Assembly: GCF_001083785.1 (NCBI RefSeq)
Contig: NZ_LAVL01000044.1
Coordinates: 1 to 56,197, forward strand
Length of the DNA: 56,197 bases
Direction: 5' to 3'
Source of the DNA: Nonomuraea sp. SBT364
GTDB taxonomy: Bacteria > Actinomycetota > Actinomycetes > Streptosporangiales > Streptosporangiaceae
Position numbers and translations under genes: made by a program. The stretch's first letter is position 1; every line of letters starts with the position of its first letter. Below the pieces are notes generated by a model. It worked only from the letters and a program-made list of their open reading frames with translations. It was not told the DNA's origin and searched no databases. Below are positions 42,171 to 50,532 of this stretch, piece by piece.

Positions 42171-44436
42171 GGGACGCGAGCTCGGCCCGCAGCTTGCCGG
42201 TGGCCTCGGCGACGTTCGACAGGGCCGCCTCCACCTGCTCGTAGGTGCGAGTCTTCAGTCCGCAGTCCGGGTTCACCCAGACGCGGTCGGCCGGGAGGGC
42301 GGCGAGGGTCCGGCGCAGCAGCGCCTCCACCTCCCCGGCCGAGGGCACCCGGGGGGAGTGGATGTCGTAGACCCCCGGGCCCAGCCCGCGCCCGAACGCG
42401 CCCACGGTGTCAGCGGTGTCAGCGGTGTCAGCGGTGTTGACGGTGTTGACGGTGTTGACGGTGTTGACGGTGTTGACGGTGTTGACGGTGTTGACGGTGT
42501 TGATCGCGTCCAGGATGCGGGCGCCCGAGCGGGCCGACTCGATCGTGGTCACGTCGGCGTCCAGGCCGTCGATCGCGTCGAGGATCTGGTCGGCGTCCGA
42601 GTAGCACAGGTGCGTGTGGATCTGGGTGCGGTCGGCGACTCCCGACGTCGCCCGGCGGTAGGCGGACACGGCCCACTCCAGGTAGCCGGCCCGCGCCGCC
42701 TGCCGCAGCGGCAGCAGCTCGCGCAGCGCGGGCTCGTCCACCTGGATGATCGACACGCCGGCCGCCTCCAGGTCGCGCACCTCCTCGCGCACCGCCGCCG
42801 CCACCTGGAACACCACGTCGCGCAGCGGCAGGTCGTCGCGGACGAACGACCACGCCACGATCGTGACCGGGCCGGTGAGCATGCCCTTGACCGGCTTGTC
42901 CGTCAGCGACTGCGCGTGGCGGGCCCACCGGACGGTGATCGGCCCCGGCCGTGACACGTCGCCGTGCAGGATCGGCGGCCTGGTGCAGCGTGAGCCGTAG
43001 GACTGCACCCAGCCGTTGGCGGTGACCGCGAAGCCGTCGAGGTGCTCGGCGAAGTACTGCACCATGTCGTTGCGCTCGGGCTCACCGTGCACGAGCACGT
43101 CCAGGCCGAGCCGCTCCTGCAGCCGGATGACCCGCTCGATCTCGGCCTCCACCCGCCGCTCGTACTCGGCCTCGGGCAGCGTGCCGGCGGTCAGGGCGGC
43201 GCGGGCCGCCCGCAGCTCGCCGGTCTGCGGGAACGAGCCGATCGTGGTGATCGGCAGCGTGGGCAGCCCCAGGTGCGCGGCCTGCGCCGCCGCCCGCACC
43301 GGGTAGGGGCTGCGCTCGCCGGCCGCGACAGGCTCCCGCCCGGGCGCGGGCCGCACGGCGGGCGCCGGCCCGTCGAACCCGCCGCGCGCCAGCGCGACGA
43401 CCTCGGCCACCTTCTGCTCCGCGAACGCCAGCCGCGCCCGCAGCGCCGGATCCAGCCCCGTCTCGGCCTCCAGGTCGTACGGCACGTGCAGAAGGGAGCA
43501 CGAGGTGCCCACGACCACCTGGGCGGCGTGCCGGGCCACGGCGCGCAGCGCGTGCGCGGCCCGCTCCGGGGAGGTCCGCCACACGTCGCGCCCCGACACC
43601 ACGCCCGCCACGACCGTCTTGCCCGCCAGTGCGTCGAGCCCGTCGAGGCCGCCGCGTACCAGGTCCACGCCGATCGCCTCCACCGGCGTGGCGGCGAGCA
43701 CCGGCAGCGCCTCGCCGAGAGGGCCGAACGACGAGGACACGAACAGCCCCGGCCGCGCCGCCACCGCGCCGAGCCGGTCGTAGGCGGCGCGCACGGCGGC
43801 CAGCTCGCCCGGCGTCCGGTCCTGGACCAGCGCGGGCTCGTCGAGCTGCACCCAGGCCACCCCCTCGGCGGCCAGCACGCCGAGCAACTCCTCGTAGCAG
43901 GCCAGCACGTCGTCCAGCCGGTCCAGCGCCGCCCCGGGATCGGCGCTCAGCAGCAGGAACGTCACCGGCCCGACGACCACGGGCCGCGTCTCGAACCCCA
44001 GCGCGCGCGCCTCCCGCAGCTCGGCCAGCGGCTTGGCCGCGTCCAGCTTGAAGACCGTCCCGGGACCGATCTCCGGCACGATGTAGTGGTAGTTCGTGTC
44101 GAACCACTTCGTCATCCGCAGCGGCGCCAGCCCGTCGGTGCCCCGCGCCATGGCGAAGTACGGGTCGGCGGCGCCCCGATACCGCTCCGGCACCGCGCCG
44201 AGCAGCACGGCCGTGTCCAGCACCTGGTCGTAGAGGGAGAAGGTGTTGGACGGCAGCCCCTCCAGGCCCAGCTCGCCGAGCCTGCGCCAGGTGGCGGCGC
44301 GCAGCTCCGCGCCCACCCGGTCCAGCTCCTCCCGGGTGGACCCGCCGTCCCAGTAGGACTCCAGCGCCCGCTTCAGCTCCCTTCGCGGGCCGATCCTCGG
44401 GTATCCGAGCACGGTGGACTGCGGGAAACGGGACAT
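42148..44436 (-). CDS. metE: Cobalamin-independent methionine synthase with repeat insertion
   Basis: 762 residues, a normal MetE length once an insert of about 33 residues is discounted. It transfers the methyl group of 5-methyltetrahydrofolate to homocysteine. Conserved parts include VLGYPRIG at the start, IGSFPQT at the domain junction, VQYFAEHLDGFAVTANGWVQSYGSR, the zinc-site segments HTHLCYSD and IESARSG, GPGVYDIHSPRVPS, and the last zinc Cys in NPDCGLKTR. Residues 645-677 read INT(VNT)7(ADT)3, encoded by eleven 9-bp units, in the loop between zinc-site Glu and Cys segments. The ATG at 44436 has GGAG upstream; an ATG at 44469 is possible. There is no B12 riboswitch in the short 5' region. 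Confidence 0.95.
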   Translation of the reverse strand: MSRFPQSTVLGYPRIGPRRELKRALESYWDGGSTREELDRVGAELRAATWRRLGELGLEGLPSNTFSLYDQVLDTAVLLGAVPERYRGAADPYFAMARGTDGLAPLRMTKWFDTNYHYIVPEIGPGTVFKLDAAKPLAELREARALGFETRPVVVGPVTFLLLSADPGAALDRLDDVLACYEELLGVLAAEGVAWVQLDEPALVQDRTPGELAAVRAAYDRLGAVAARPGLFVSSSFGPLGEALPVLAATPVEAIGVDLVRGGLDGLDALAGKTVVAGVVSGRDVWRTSPERAAHALRAVARHAAQVVVGTSCSLLHVPYDLEAETGLDPALRARLAFAEQKVAEVVALARGGFDGPAPAVRPAPGREPVAAGERSPYPVRAAAQAAHLGLPTLPITTIGSFPQTGELRAARAALTAGTLPEAEYERRVEAEIERVIRLQERLGLDVLVHGEPERNDMVQYFAEHLDGFAVTANGWVQSYGSRCTRPPILHGDVSRPGPITVRWARHAQSLTDKPVKGMLTGPVTIVAWSFVRDDLPLRDVVFQVAAAVREEVRDLEAAGVSIIQVDEPALRELLPLRQAARAGYLEWAVSAYRRATSGVADRTQIHTHLCYSDADQILDAIDGLDADVTTIESARSGARILDAINTVNTVNTVNTVNTVNTVNTVNTADTADTADTVGAFGRGLGPGVYDIHSPRVPSAGEVEALLRRTLAALPADRVWVNPDCGLKTRTYEQVEAALSNVAEATGKLRAELASLTSGRPS
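42406..42504 (-). repeat. 9-bp tandem repeat array (11 units) inside metE
   Basis: On the plus strand three GGTGTCAGC units (42406-42432) are followed by seven GGTGTTGAC units and one GGTGTTGAT (42433-42504). The array is in frame and perfectly periodic, so copy number can change without breaking the reading frame. Confidence 0.95.
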
Positions 44437-44448
44437 GGGTCGCTCCAA

Positions 44449-44472
44449 GCGTTCAGCGTCGATCGTCAACGC
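44449..44472. promoter_or_regulatory. Inverted repeat between metE and LysR gene
   Basis: GCGTT-N14-AACGC lies in the 89-bp gap between the divergent metE and LysR genes, where a MetR-like protein would bind. The arms are short, so confidence is low. Confidence 0.35.
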
Positions 44473-44525
44473 CTGGCATCGTGCACGGCCTGCCGCCGGT
44501 GATGCATCATCTATTCGTGCTGCTT

Positions 44526-45365
44526 ATGCTCAGGGAGATCCAGTGTTTCGCGCGGGTGGCCGCGCGGCTCAGCTTCTCCACGGCCGCCGCCGACCTGGGC
44601 CTGTCCCAGCCGGCCGTGAGCCAGGCCATCACCCGGCTCGAACGCGCCACCGGTGTCCAGCTGTTCACCCGTTCGGCCCGCGAGGTGCGGCTCACGGCCG
44701 CCGGCAAGGCGCTGCTGCCCCACGCCGAGCAGGTGCTGGAGTCGGTGTCGGCGTTCGCCGCCGAAGGCGCCAGACTCGCCCGGCCGACCATTCACCTCGC
44801 TTATCCACCGATCGCCGGTCCGCTGGCGGCGCGGATCGCCAGACGGATGGCCGGGCGCGCCCCCGCCATCGGCGTCGAGCTGCGCGTGGCGGGCCGGGCG
44901 GCGGCCTCGGCGGCGCTGGAGGCGGGCGAGGTGTCGGCGGCGATCCTCGCCACCCCGGCGCCCGCCCGGTTCGTCACCGCCGCCCGCTTCCACGTGAGCG
45001 TGGACCACCTCGCCGTGCCCGCCGGCCACGCCCTCGCCTCGCGTTCCGCCGTCGAGCCCGCCGACCTCGTCGGGCGCGTGCTGCTGACGCCCGGCAGCAG
45101 GCCGTGGGCCGGGCTCCCCGGGCAGCCGCGCATGGTCGCCGACGACGACTTCGCCGCCGCCCTCGACCTGGTCGCCGCCGGGGCGGGCGTGCTGCCCGCG
45201 CCGCAGCTCCTGGTCCGCGCCACCCGGCGCGACGACGTCAGCTTCGTCCCGCTGCACGCCGCCGGCCTGCGCATCACCTACGCCCTGGCCTGGTCCAAGG
45301 AACGCGTCACCGGCGAACTCCTGGCCCTCGTCCAGGCCGTGCAGGAGGCCCTGTGGACGAGGTGA
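44526..45365 (+). CDS. LysR-family regulator, probable metE regulator
   Basis: A 279-residue LysR protein with HTH MLREIQCFARVAARLSFSTAAADLGLSQPAVSQAI and an effector domain starting near 90. Its divergence from metE parallels the metR-metE arrangement of other bacteria, so control of methionine synthesis is likely (inference). Homology starts at MLREIQ, which supports the ATG at 44526; in-frame ATGs at 44481 and 44502 are alternatives. Its stop directly abuts the convergent alkD-like gene. Confidence 0.85.
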   Translation: MLREIQCFARVAARLSFSTAAADLGLSQPAVSQAITRLERATGVQLFTRSAREVRLTAAGKALLPHAEQVLESVSAFAAEGARLARPTIHLAYPPIAGPLAARIARRMAGRAPAIGVELRVAGRAAASAALEAGEVSAAILATPAPARFVTAARFHVSVDHLAVPAGHALASRSAVEPADLVGRVLLTPGSRPWAGLPGQPRMVADDDFAAALDLVAAGAGVLPAPQLLVRATRRDDVSFVPLHAAGLRITYALAWSKERVTGELLALVQAVQEALWTR

Positions 45366-46046
45366 TCAGGTGACCGGCAGGTTGCGCAGGGCCTCGCGGC
45401 GGCTGAGGCCCGACAGGCCCTTGGCCTGCACGTAGCGCACGACCTCGCGCGGGCTGGTCTTGGCGTATTCGCGCAGCGCCCAGCCGATCGCCTTGCGGGC
45501 GAAGAAGTCGTTGTCCGACAGGCTCGGCTCGATGCACGCGAAGAGCAGCGCGGTGTCGGTGCGGGACCTGAACCGGTTCTGGCACAGGATCGCGGTGCGG
45601 CGCTTCCACAGGTCGGCGTCGTGCGCCCACTCCAGCATCAGCGACCGCATCGTGTCGGGATAGGCGGCCAGCAGCCCGCCGATCCGGTGCGTCGCGAGCT
45701 CGTCCACCAGATCCCACCAGGCCCCGCTGACGATCATCTCCTCGTACATCGGCACCGTGTAGAGGGTCTGGAAGTCGCGGTAGAGGTGGTGGCCGGACAA
45801 CTGCACGGCGGCGTAGCGCTCCTCGCGGTATTCGGCCTCGCGCCACAGGCCGAGCACCGCGCGCCGCCACTCGGGCGCGGTGTCGAGCCGGTGCTCGGCG
45901 AACACCCGCTTGAGCGCCGTGCGCCTCGGCCCCGCCTGCACGCCGAGGAACGGCATCGGCGACTTCATGTACGACTGCATCGCGGCGGCCTTGCCCGGCT
46001 CCGCCGCCTCCCGCAGGGCCAGCCGCACCGCCTTGCCGAGACTCAT
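45366..46046 (-). CDS. DNA alkylation repair protein, AlkD-like
   Basis: A 226-residue all-helical HEAT-like protein of the AlkD/AlkC group of DNA glycosylases that remove alkylated purines. Family segments include KSPMPFLGVQAGPRR, EYREERYAAVQL, WWDLVDELATHRIG, LWKRRTAILCQ and FFARKAIGWALREYAK. The start overlaps the stop of the upstream TetR gene (ATGA), so the regulator and repair protein are translationally coupled, possibly in a toxic-alkylator response. Confidence 0.87.
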   Translation of the reverse strand: MSLGKAVRLALREAAEPGKAAAMQSYMKSPMPFLGVQAGPRRTALKRVFAEHRLDTAPEWRRAVLGLWREAEYREERYAAVQLSGHHLYRDFQTLYTVPMYEEMIVSGAWWDLVDELATHRIGGLLAAYPDTMRSLMLEWAHDADLWKRRTAILCQNRFRSRTDTALLFACIEPSLSDNDFFARKAIGWALREYAKTSPREVVRYVQAKGLSGLSRREALRNLPVT

Positions 46047-46711
46047 CCTCGCTGGGAGGTCCGCTCGCCGGTCGCCAGGCCGTCGAACAGCACGGTGATG
46101 TAGTGCTCGGCCAGCGTGGCGGTGTTGAGCCTGCCGTCCGGGCGGAACCAGCGCACCGCCACCCAGATCGTGTCGCGGATCATCCGGTAGGTCAGCTTGG
46201 GATCGACGTCGGGCCTGAACAGCCCGGCCGCCTGCCCGGCCTTGATCTGCGTGACCCAGATCTGCTCCACCTCGTCCTCGGCCTTGACCAGGTAGCTGAA
46301 CCGGTCGAACTGCCGCAGGTAGTTCCAGTCGTTCTGCATGACGGTGATCGCGGCGCGGTGCGGCTCCAGCGTGCCGAAGCCGATGCGCACCATCTCCGAC
46401 AGCACCGCGCGGGCGTCGGGGCCGGAGTCGATCGCGGACCGGTAGCGGGCGATGAGATCATCGAGGAAGGTGGACAGCACCTCGTCGACGATCGACTCCT
46501 TGGAGTCGAAGTGGTGGTAGAGGCTGCCCGACAGGATGCCGGCCTCCTGGGCGATCTGACGGACGGTCGTCGCCTGGAAGCCCTTGGCCGCGAAGAGCTC
46601 CGCCGCGAGCTTGACGAGATGGTCCCGGCGCTCCGAGGCCGGCCCCGACGAGGCGGCGCGCTGGCGCTTGGCCGGGGTCGTGGTGCCGCCGGAGTTCTTT
46701 CGCGTTGTCAC
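46043..46711 (-). CDS. TetR-family transcriptional regulator
   Basis: 222 residues. A basic tail is followed by the TetR HTH (LAAELFAAKGFQATTVRQIAQEAGILSGSLYHHFDSKESI) and a helical ligand domain with NDWNYLRQFDRFSYLV, which resembles KstR2-type regulators of acyl-CoA catabolism. The GTG start has CATAAT 6 bases upstream (leaderless). It is divergent from the PhoD-like gene and in operon with the AlkD-like gene. The target genes may be elsewhere. Confidence 0.88.
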   Translation of the reverse strand: MTTRKNSGGTTTPAKRQRAASSGPASERRDHLVKLAAELFAAKGFQATTVRQIAQEAGILSGSLYHHFDSKESIVDEVLSTFLDDLIARYRSAIDSGPDARAVLSEMVRIGFGTLEPHRAAITVMQNDWNYLRQFDRFSYLVKAEDEVEQIWVTQIKAGQAAGLFRPDVDPKLTYRMIRDTIWVAVRWFRPDGRLNTATLAEHYITVLFDGLATGERTSQRG

Positions 46712-46717
46712 ATCCCC

Positions 46718-46756
46718 ATTATGGGCCCTCGGACAATCGCTTGTTCACGGCAGAAT
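46718..46756. promoter_or_regulatory. Divergent leaderless promoters of TetR and PhoD genes
   Basis: The minus-strand CATAAT (46718-46723) ends 6 bases before the TetR GTG. The plus-strand CAGAAT (46751-46756) ends 6 bases before the PhoD-like ATG. The two start codons are only 51 bp apart, so the promoters must overlap. Confidence 0.5.
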
Positions 46757-46762
46757 GTGAGG

Positions 46763-48127
46763 ATGGCAAACCCCTTCACCCTGGGTGTCGCGTCGGGGGA
46801 GCCGCTGCCCGACGGCGTCATCCTGTGGACCCGGCTCGCGACCTCGCCCACCCACGCCGATCCGGCCCGGCCGGGCGGGATGCCGCCCAGGGCGGTGCCG
46901 GTGAGCTGGCAGCTCGCCGAGGACGAGCGGTTCAGCACGATCGTCCGCGAGGGCACCGCGCAGGCGCTGCCCGCCTGGGCGCACAGCGTGCACGTGCGCG
47001 TCGACGGGCTCCGGCCGGGGGCCGACTACTACTACCGCTTCCGCGCCGGGTCCGAGCTCAGCCCGGCAGGGCGCACCAGGACCGCCGACGACCCGGCGGC
47101 CACCCGGCCGGTGCGGTTCGCGGTGGCGAGCTGCCAGCGCTACGAGCACGGCTACTACACGGCCCTGCGGCACCTGGCCGCCGAACGTCCGGACGTGGTC
47201 TTCCACGTGGGCGACTACATCTACGAGTCGCGGCAGGCGGACGTGGCCGTGCGGCGGCTCGGATCGGCCGGCGCGGCCGCCACGCTGCACGCCTACCGCA
47301 ACCGCTACGCCCGCTACAAGACCGATCCCGACCTGCGGGCCGCGCACGCCGCCGCGCCCTGGGTGCCGACCTGGGACGACCACGAGGTGCTCAACAACTA
47401 CCGGGGGGACGGCGACGGCTCGGCCGCGTTCCTCAGGCGGCGGGCGGCCGCCTACCAGGCGTACTACGAGCATCAGCCGCTGCGGGTCCGGCCCCGTGAC
47501 GGCGGGCTGCGCATGTACCGCCGGCGCAGCTACGGAAGCGTGGCCGACTTCCTGGTGCTCGACGCCCGGCAGCACCGCGACGGCACCGCCATGCTCGGCG
47601 CGGCCCAGGAACAGTGGCTGACCGCCCGGTTACGCGAGAGCCCGGTCACGTGGCGGATCCTGGTGCAGCCGCTGTTCTTCTCCCGCCGCTTCGTGCCCGG
47701 CCCGCCGCCCAACCTGCGCGCGGACTCCTGGGACGGGCACCAGGCCGAGCGCGACCGCATCGTGGCCGCCGCCGGGCCGTCCGGGCTCGTCGTGTTCAGC
47801 GGCGACGTGCACAACGCCTGGGCCGGCGATCTCAAGGCCGACTTCCTGGACCCGGGGTCCGCCACGGTCGGGGCCGAGTTCGTGGCCTCGGGCATCACGA
47901 GCAGGCCGCCGGTCACCGACAGCGAGGCCGTGCTCGCGGCCAACCCGCACCTGCGGTTCTTCGACGGCCGCCGGGGCTACCTGTCCGGGACGGCGGGCCC
48001 CGCCGAGCTGCGCGTCGCCTTCCGCGCGGTGGACTTCGCCGACCGTCCGGACGCCCCGATCCGTACCGTGACAGAGTTCGTCGGCGAACCGAACCGGTTG
48101 ACGTTCGAAAATGCCTCTAGCAAATAA
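46763..48127 (+). CDS. PhoD-like alkaline phosphatase/phosphodiesterase without signal peptide
   Basis: A 454-residue metallophosphatase. A beta-sandwich N-terminal domain (FTLGVASGEPLPDGVILWTRL) is followed by the catalytic domain with FAVASCQRYEHGYYTALRHL, VFHVGDYIYES, PTWDDHEVLNNYRGD, DARQHRD and FSGDVHNAW, which provide the Fe/Ca-binding Asp, Asn, Cys and His residues of PhoD enzymes. Most PhoD proteins carry a Tat signal; here the conserved domain begins at residue 4 and no export signal can be placed upstream in frame. The leaderless CAGAAT spacing supports this ATG. It would therefore be cytosolic. Confidence 0.87.
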   Translation: MANPFTLGVASGEPLPDGVILWTRLATSPTHADPARPGGMPPRAVPVSWQLAEDERFSTIVREGTAQALPAWAHSVHVRVDGLRPGADYYYRFRAGSELSPAGRTRTADDPAATRPVRFAVASCQRYEHGYYTALRHLAAERPDVVFHVGDYIYESRQADVAVRRLGSAGAAATLHAYRNRYARYKTDPDLRAAHAAAPWVPTWDDHEVLNNYRGDGDGSAAFLRRRAAAYQAYYEHQPLRVRPRDGGLRMYRRRSYGSVADFLVLDARQHRDGTAMLGAAQEQWLTARLRESPVTWRILVQPLFFSRRFVPGPPPNLRADSWDGHQAERDRIVAAAGPSGLVVFSGDVHNAWAGDLKADFLDPGSATVGAEFVASGITSRPPVTDSEAVLAANPHLRFFDGRRGYLSGTAGPAELRVAFRAVDFADRPDAPIRTVTEFVGEPNRLTFENASSK

Positions 48128-48146
48128 GAAACTTTCCTATTAGATT
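48123..48146. promoter_or_regulatory. AT-rich palindrome and -10 upstream of GH3 gene
   Basis: AATAAGAA-N3-TTCCTATT (48123-48141) is an inverted repeat with one mismatch, overlapping the PhoD stop. TAGATT (48141-48146) fits a -10 and ends 7 bases before the ATG at 48154. The palindrome would cover the region just upstream of the -10 and is probably an operator. Confidence 0.5.
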
Positions 48147-48153
48147 GCGGGGC

Positions 48154-49809
48154 ATGTCCAAGAGTGGTGACCTTGTGCGCCTGGCCGACGCCGTACTCCT
48201 GCCGGGCTTCGAGGGGGTCACCCCTCCAGACTGGGTGCGCCGGCGGCTCGGGGAGGGCCTGGCCGGCGTCGTGCTGTTCTCCCGCAACATCGCCGACCCC
48301 GCCCAGGTGGCGGCGCTGACGGCGGCGCTGCGGGCCGAGAACCCGTTCGCGCTGATCGGCACCGACGAGGAGACCGGCGAGGTGACCCGCCTGGAGGTCG
48401 CCACCGGCAGCACCCGCCCCGGCGGCTACGCGCTCGGCGTCGTCGACGACGTGGCGCTCACCGAGGCGCTGGCCCGCGACCTCGGCCTCGACCTGGCCGC
48501 GTGCGGCATCACGATCGACTTCGCCCCCTCCGCCGACGTGAACTCCAACCCGGACAACCCGGTCATCGGCCTGCGTGCCTTCGGCGCCGACCCGGACCTG
48601 GTCTCCCGCCACACCCGGGCCTTCGTACGCGGCCTGCAGTCGGCCGGGGTCGCCGCCTGCGCCAAGCACTTCCCCGGCCACGGCGACACCTCCGTCGACT
48701 CCCATCACGGCGTGCCGGTCGTCGCGCCCGGCGGGATCGAGGACGCGCTCCGCCCTTTCCGCGAGGCGATCAAGGAGGGCGTCCGGTCCATCATGACCGG
48801 CCACCTGCTGGTGCCCGCCTACGACCCCGACCTGCCCGCGACGCTCAGCCCCAAGGTGCTCACCGGCCTGCTCCGGGAGGAGCTCGGCTTCGAGGGCATG
48901 ATCGTCACTGACGGGATCGAGATGGCCGCCGTCTCCGGCATGTACGGCATCGGCGGGGCCGCCGCCCGCGCCATCGCCGCGGGGGCCGACGCGATCTGCG
49001 TCGGCGGCGAGCACGCCGACGAGGCGACGGCGATCGAGGTACGGGACGCGATCGCCACGGCGGTGGCCGATGGACTGCTGCCCGAGGAGCGCCTGGCCGA
49101 CGCCGCCCGCAGGGTCCGCGAGCTGGCCGCCTGGTCCGCCTCCTCGGGCAGCACCACGCCGGGCACCACGACGGGCGGGACCACGCTTGATGGCATGGCG
49201 CTGGGTGGTGCCGGGCTGGGTGGTGCCGGGCTGGGTGGTGCCGGGCTGGGTGGTGCCGGGCTGGACGGTGCCGGGCTGGACGGTGCCGGGCTGGGTGGTG
49301 CCGTGGCCGGTGGCACGGCGGTCGCCGGGCGGGGCGAGCGCAACGGGCATGCCGGGCTGGCGGCGGCCCGGCGCGCCGTGCGGGTGACCCGCCGTTCCGG
49401 GGCCGCCGTCCTGCCGCTCCGCACGCCCCCGCACGTGGTGGAGCTGACGCCGGAGATGAACCTGGCCATCGACAAGGACACCCCCTGGGGCGTGGCGGGG
49501 CCGCTGGCCGAGCTCCTGCCCGGCACCGCCGTCACCAGGTTCGCCGCGGGCGAGGCGTCCGGGGCCGCGATCGAGGACCTCGTCGCGCTGGCCGCCGCCC
49601 GCCCGCTGGTCGTCGTGGTACGCGACGTGCACCGCTACCCCTGGCAGGGCGAGGCGGTACGGCACCTGCTCAGCGCCCGCCCCGACGCCGTCGTGGTGGA
49701 GATGGGCCTGCCCCAGCGCTCGGACCTGGGCGCCGTGCACATCGCCACGTACGGCTCCGCGCCCGTCTGCGGCCGGGCAGCCGCCGAGGTGATCACCGGT
49801 ACCCTGTGA
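48154..49809 (+). CDS. Glycoside hydrolase family 3, beta-N-acetylglucosaminidase (NagZ-like), cytosolic
   Basis: 551 residues. The GH3 barrel contains the NagZ signature K171-H-F-P-G-H-G-D-T-S-V-D182-S-H184-H, whose Asp-His dyad acts as acid/base, and the nucleophile D253 in VTDGIEM. There is no signal peptide, so it hydrolyses imported chitobiose or cell-wall disaccharides in the cytosol. A C-terminal GH3-C-like alpha/beta domain (about 400-551) is joined by a flexible linker of GGAGL/DGAGL units (from about 350) encoded by a 15-bp tandem array. It functionally matches the NgcEFG and GlcNAc kinase modules 6-18 kb away. Confidence 0.9.
   Translation: MSKSGDLVRLADAVLLPGFEGVTPPDWVRRRLGEGLAGVVLFSRNIADPAQVAALTAALRAENPFALIGTDEETGEVTRLEVATGSTRPGGYALGVVDDVALTEALARDLGLDLAACGITIDFAPSADVNSNPDNPVIGLRAFGADPDLVSRHTRAFVRGLQSAGVAACAKHFPGHGDTSVDSHHGVPVVAPGGIEDALRPFREAIKEGVRSIMTGHLLVPAYDPDLPATLSPKVLTGLLREELGFEGMIVTDGIEMAAVSGMYGIGGAAARAIAAGADAICVGGEHADEATAIEVRDAIATAVADGLLPEERLADAARRVRELAAWSASSGSTTPGTTTGGTTLDGMALGGAGLGGAGLGGAGLGGAGLDGAGLDGAGLGGAVAGGTAVAGRGERNGHAGLAAARRAVRVTRRSGAAVLPLRTPPHVVELTPEMNLAIDKDTPWGVAGPLAELLPGTAVTRFAAGEASGAAIEDLVALAAARPLVVVVRDVHRYPWQGEAVRHLLSARPDAVVVEMGLPQRSDLGAVHIATYGSAPVCGRAAAEVITGTL
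49201..49305 (+). repeat. 15-bp tandem repeat array (7 units) in GH3 linker
   Basis: CTGGGTGGTGCCGGG is repeated four times exactly (49201-49260), then CTGGACGGTGCCGGG twice, then CTGGGTGGTGCCGTG. It encodes (LGGAG)4(LDGAG)2LGGAV, and copy-number change stays in frame. Confidence 0.95.
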
Positions 49810-49813
49810 CACC

Positions 49814-50485
49814 GTGAACTTCGACGGCGAGGACCTTTCCGGCACATCCCTCACCGACCGGCTCCCGCCGGACGAGACGCACCTCTTCCGAGGCTGCGAC
49901 CTCACCGAGGCCGACCTGTGGGGAGCCTCGCTGGCCGGGGCCAGGTTCGAGTCCTGCGTGCTGGAGCAGGCCGACTTCCGCAAGGCCGACCTCGACGGCG
50001 CCGTCTTCGCCGGTGGCGGCGGGATGCGGATCAGGTTCAGCGACGCCGACCTCATCGACGCGTCGTTCACCGACGTCGACCTGTCGTCCGCGCACTTCGG
50101 CGGCGCGCTGACGACCGACGCGTCGTTCACCGGCTGCCGCCTGATCGGCGCCTCGCTCACCGGCACGCGCGGCACCGGCTTCAGGGTCGCCCGCTCCAAC
50201 CTGACCATGGCCAACCTCGGTGGCTGCTCGCTGCGCGGCGAGGTGATCGAGGGAGTCCGGTTCGACGAGGCCGATCTGTCGGGCTGCGACTTCACCGACG
50301 CCACGTTCAGCGACTGCCGGCTGCGCGAGGCCAAGCTGCTCAGGACCGTGTTCACCCGGGCCGACCTGCGCGGCGCGGACCTTGGGGAGATCGACGACGC
50401 CCGGCTGCGCGCGTTCGGGGGCGCGGTCGTCAACCGGGCCCAGGCCGACGCCATCCTCGCGGCCCGAGGCATCACGGTGCTCTGA
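49814..50485 (+). CDS. Pentapeptide-repeat protein
   Basis: 223 residues with many A(D/N)LXX units (DLTEADLWGASLAGARFESCVLEQADFRKADL and similar to the end), predicting a right-handed quadrilateral beta helix. Relatives of this size include gyrase-protecting Qnr/MfpA proteins, but many pentapeptide proteins have no known role. There is no signal peptide. The GTG is 4 bp after the GH3 stop, so it is probably co-transcribed. The Met at ORF start is a GTG without clear Shine-Dalgarno. Confidence 0.87.
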   Translation: MNFDGEDLSGTSLTDRLPPDETHLFRGCDLTEADLWGASLAGARFESCVLEQADFRKADLDGAVFAGGGGMRIRFSDADLIDASFTDVDLSSAHFGGALTTDASFTGCRLIGASLTGTRGTGFRVARSNLTMANLGGCSLRGEVIEGVRFDEADLSGCDFTDATFSDCRLREAKLLRTVFTRADLRGADLGEIDDARLRAFGGAVVNRAQADAILAARGITVL

Positions 50486-50532
50486 TCAGCGCTCTGATCA
50501 GCGCTCTGGCCGAGCTCCGGCCGGCGCTCCGG

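Noticed and set aside
42358..42954. Plus-strand frame with VDG repeats opposite metE
   Set aside because: It is the mirror of the 9-bp repeat array; the MetE zinc-site motifs on the minus strand show the real gene.
44437..44525. Possible cobalamin riboswitch before metE
   Set aside because: The gap to the divergent LysR gene is only 89 bp and lacks a B12-box-like sequence.
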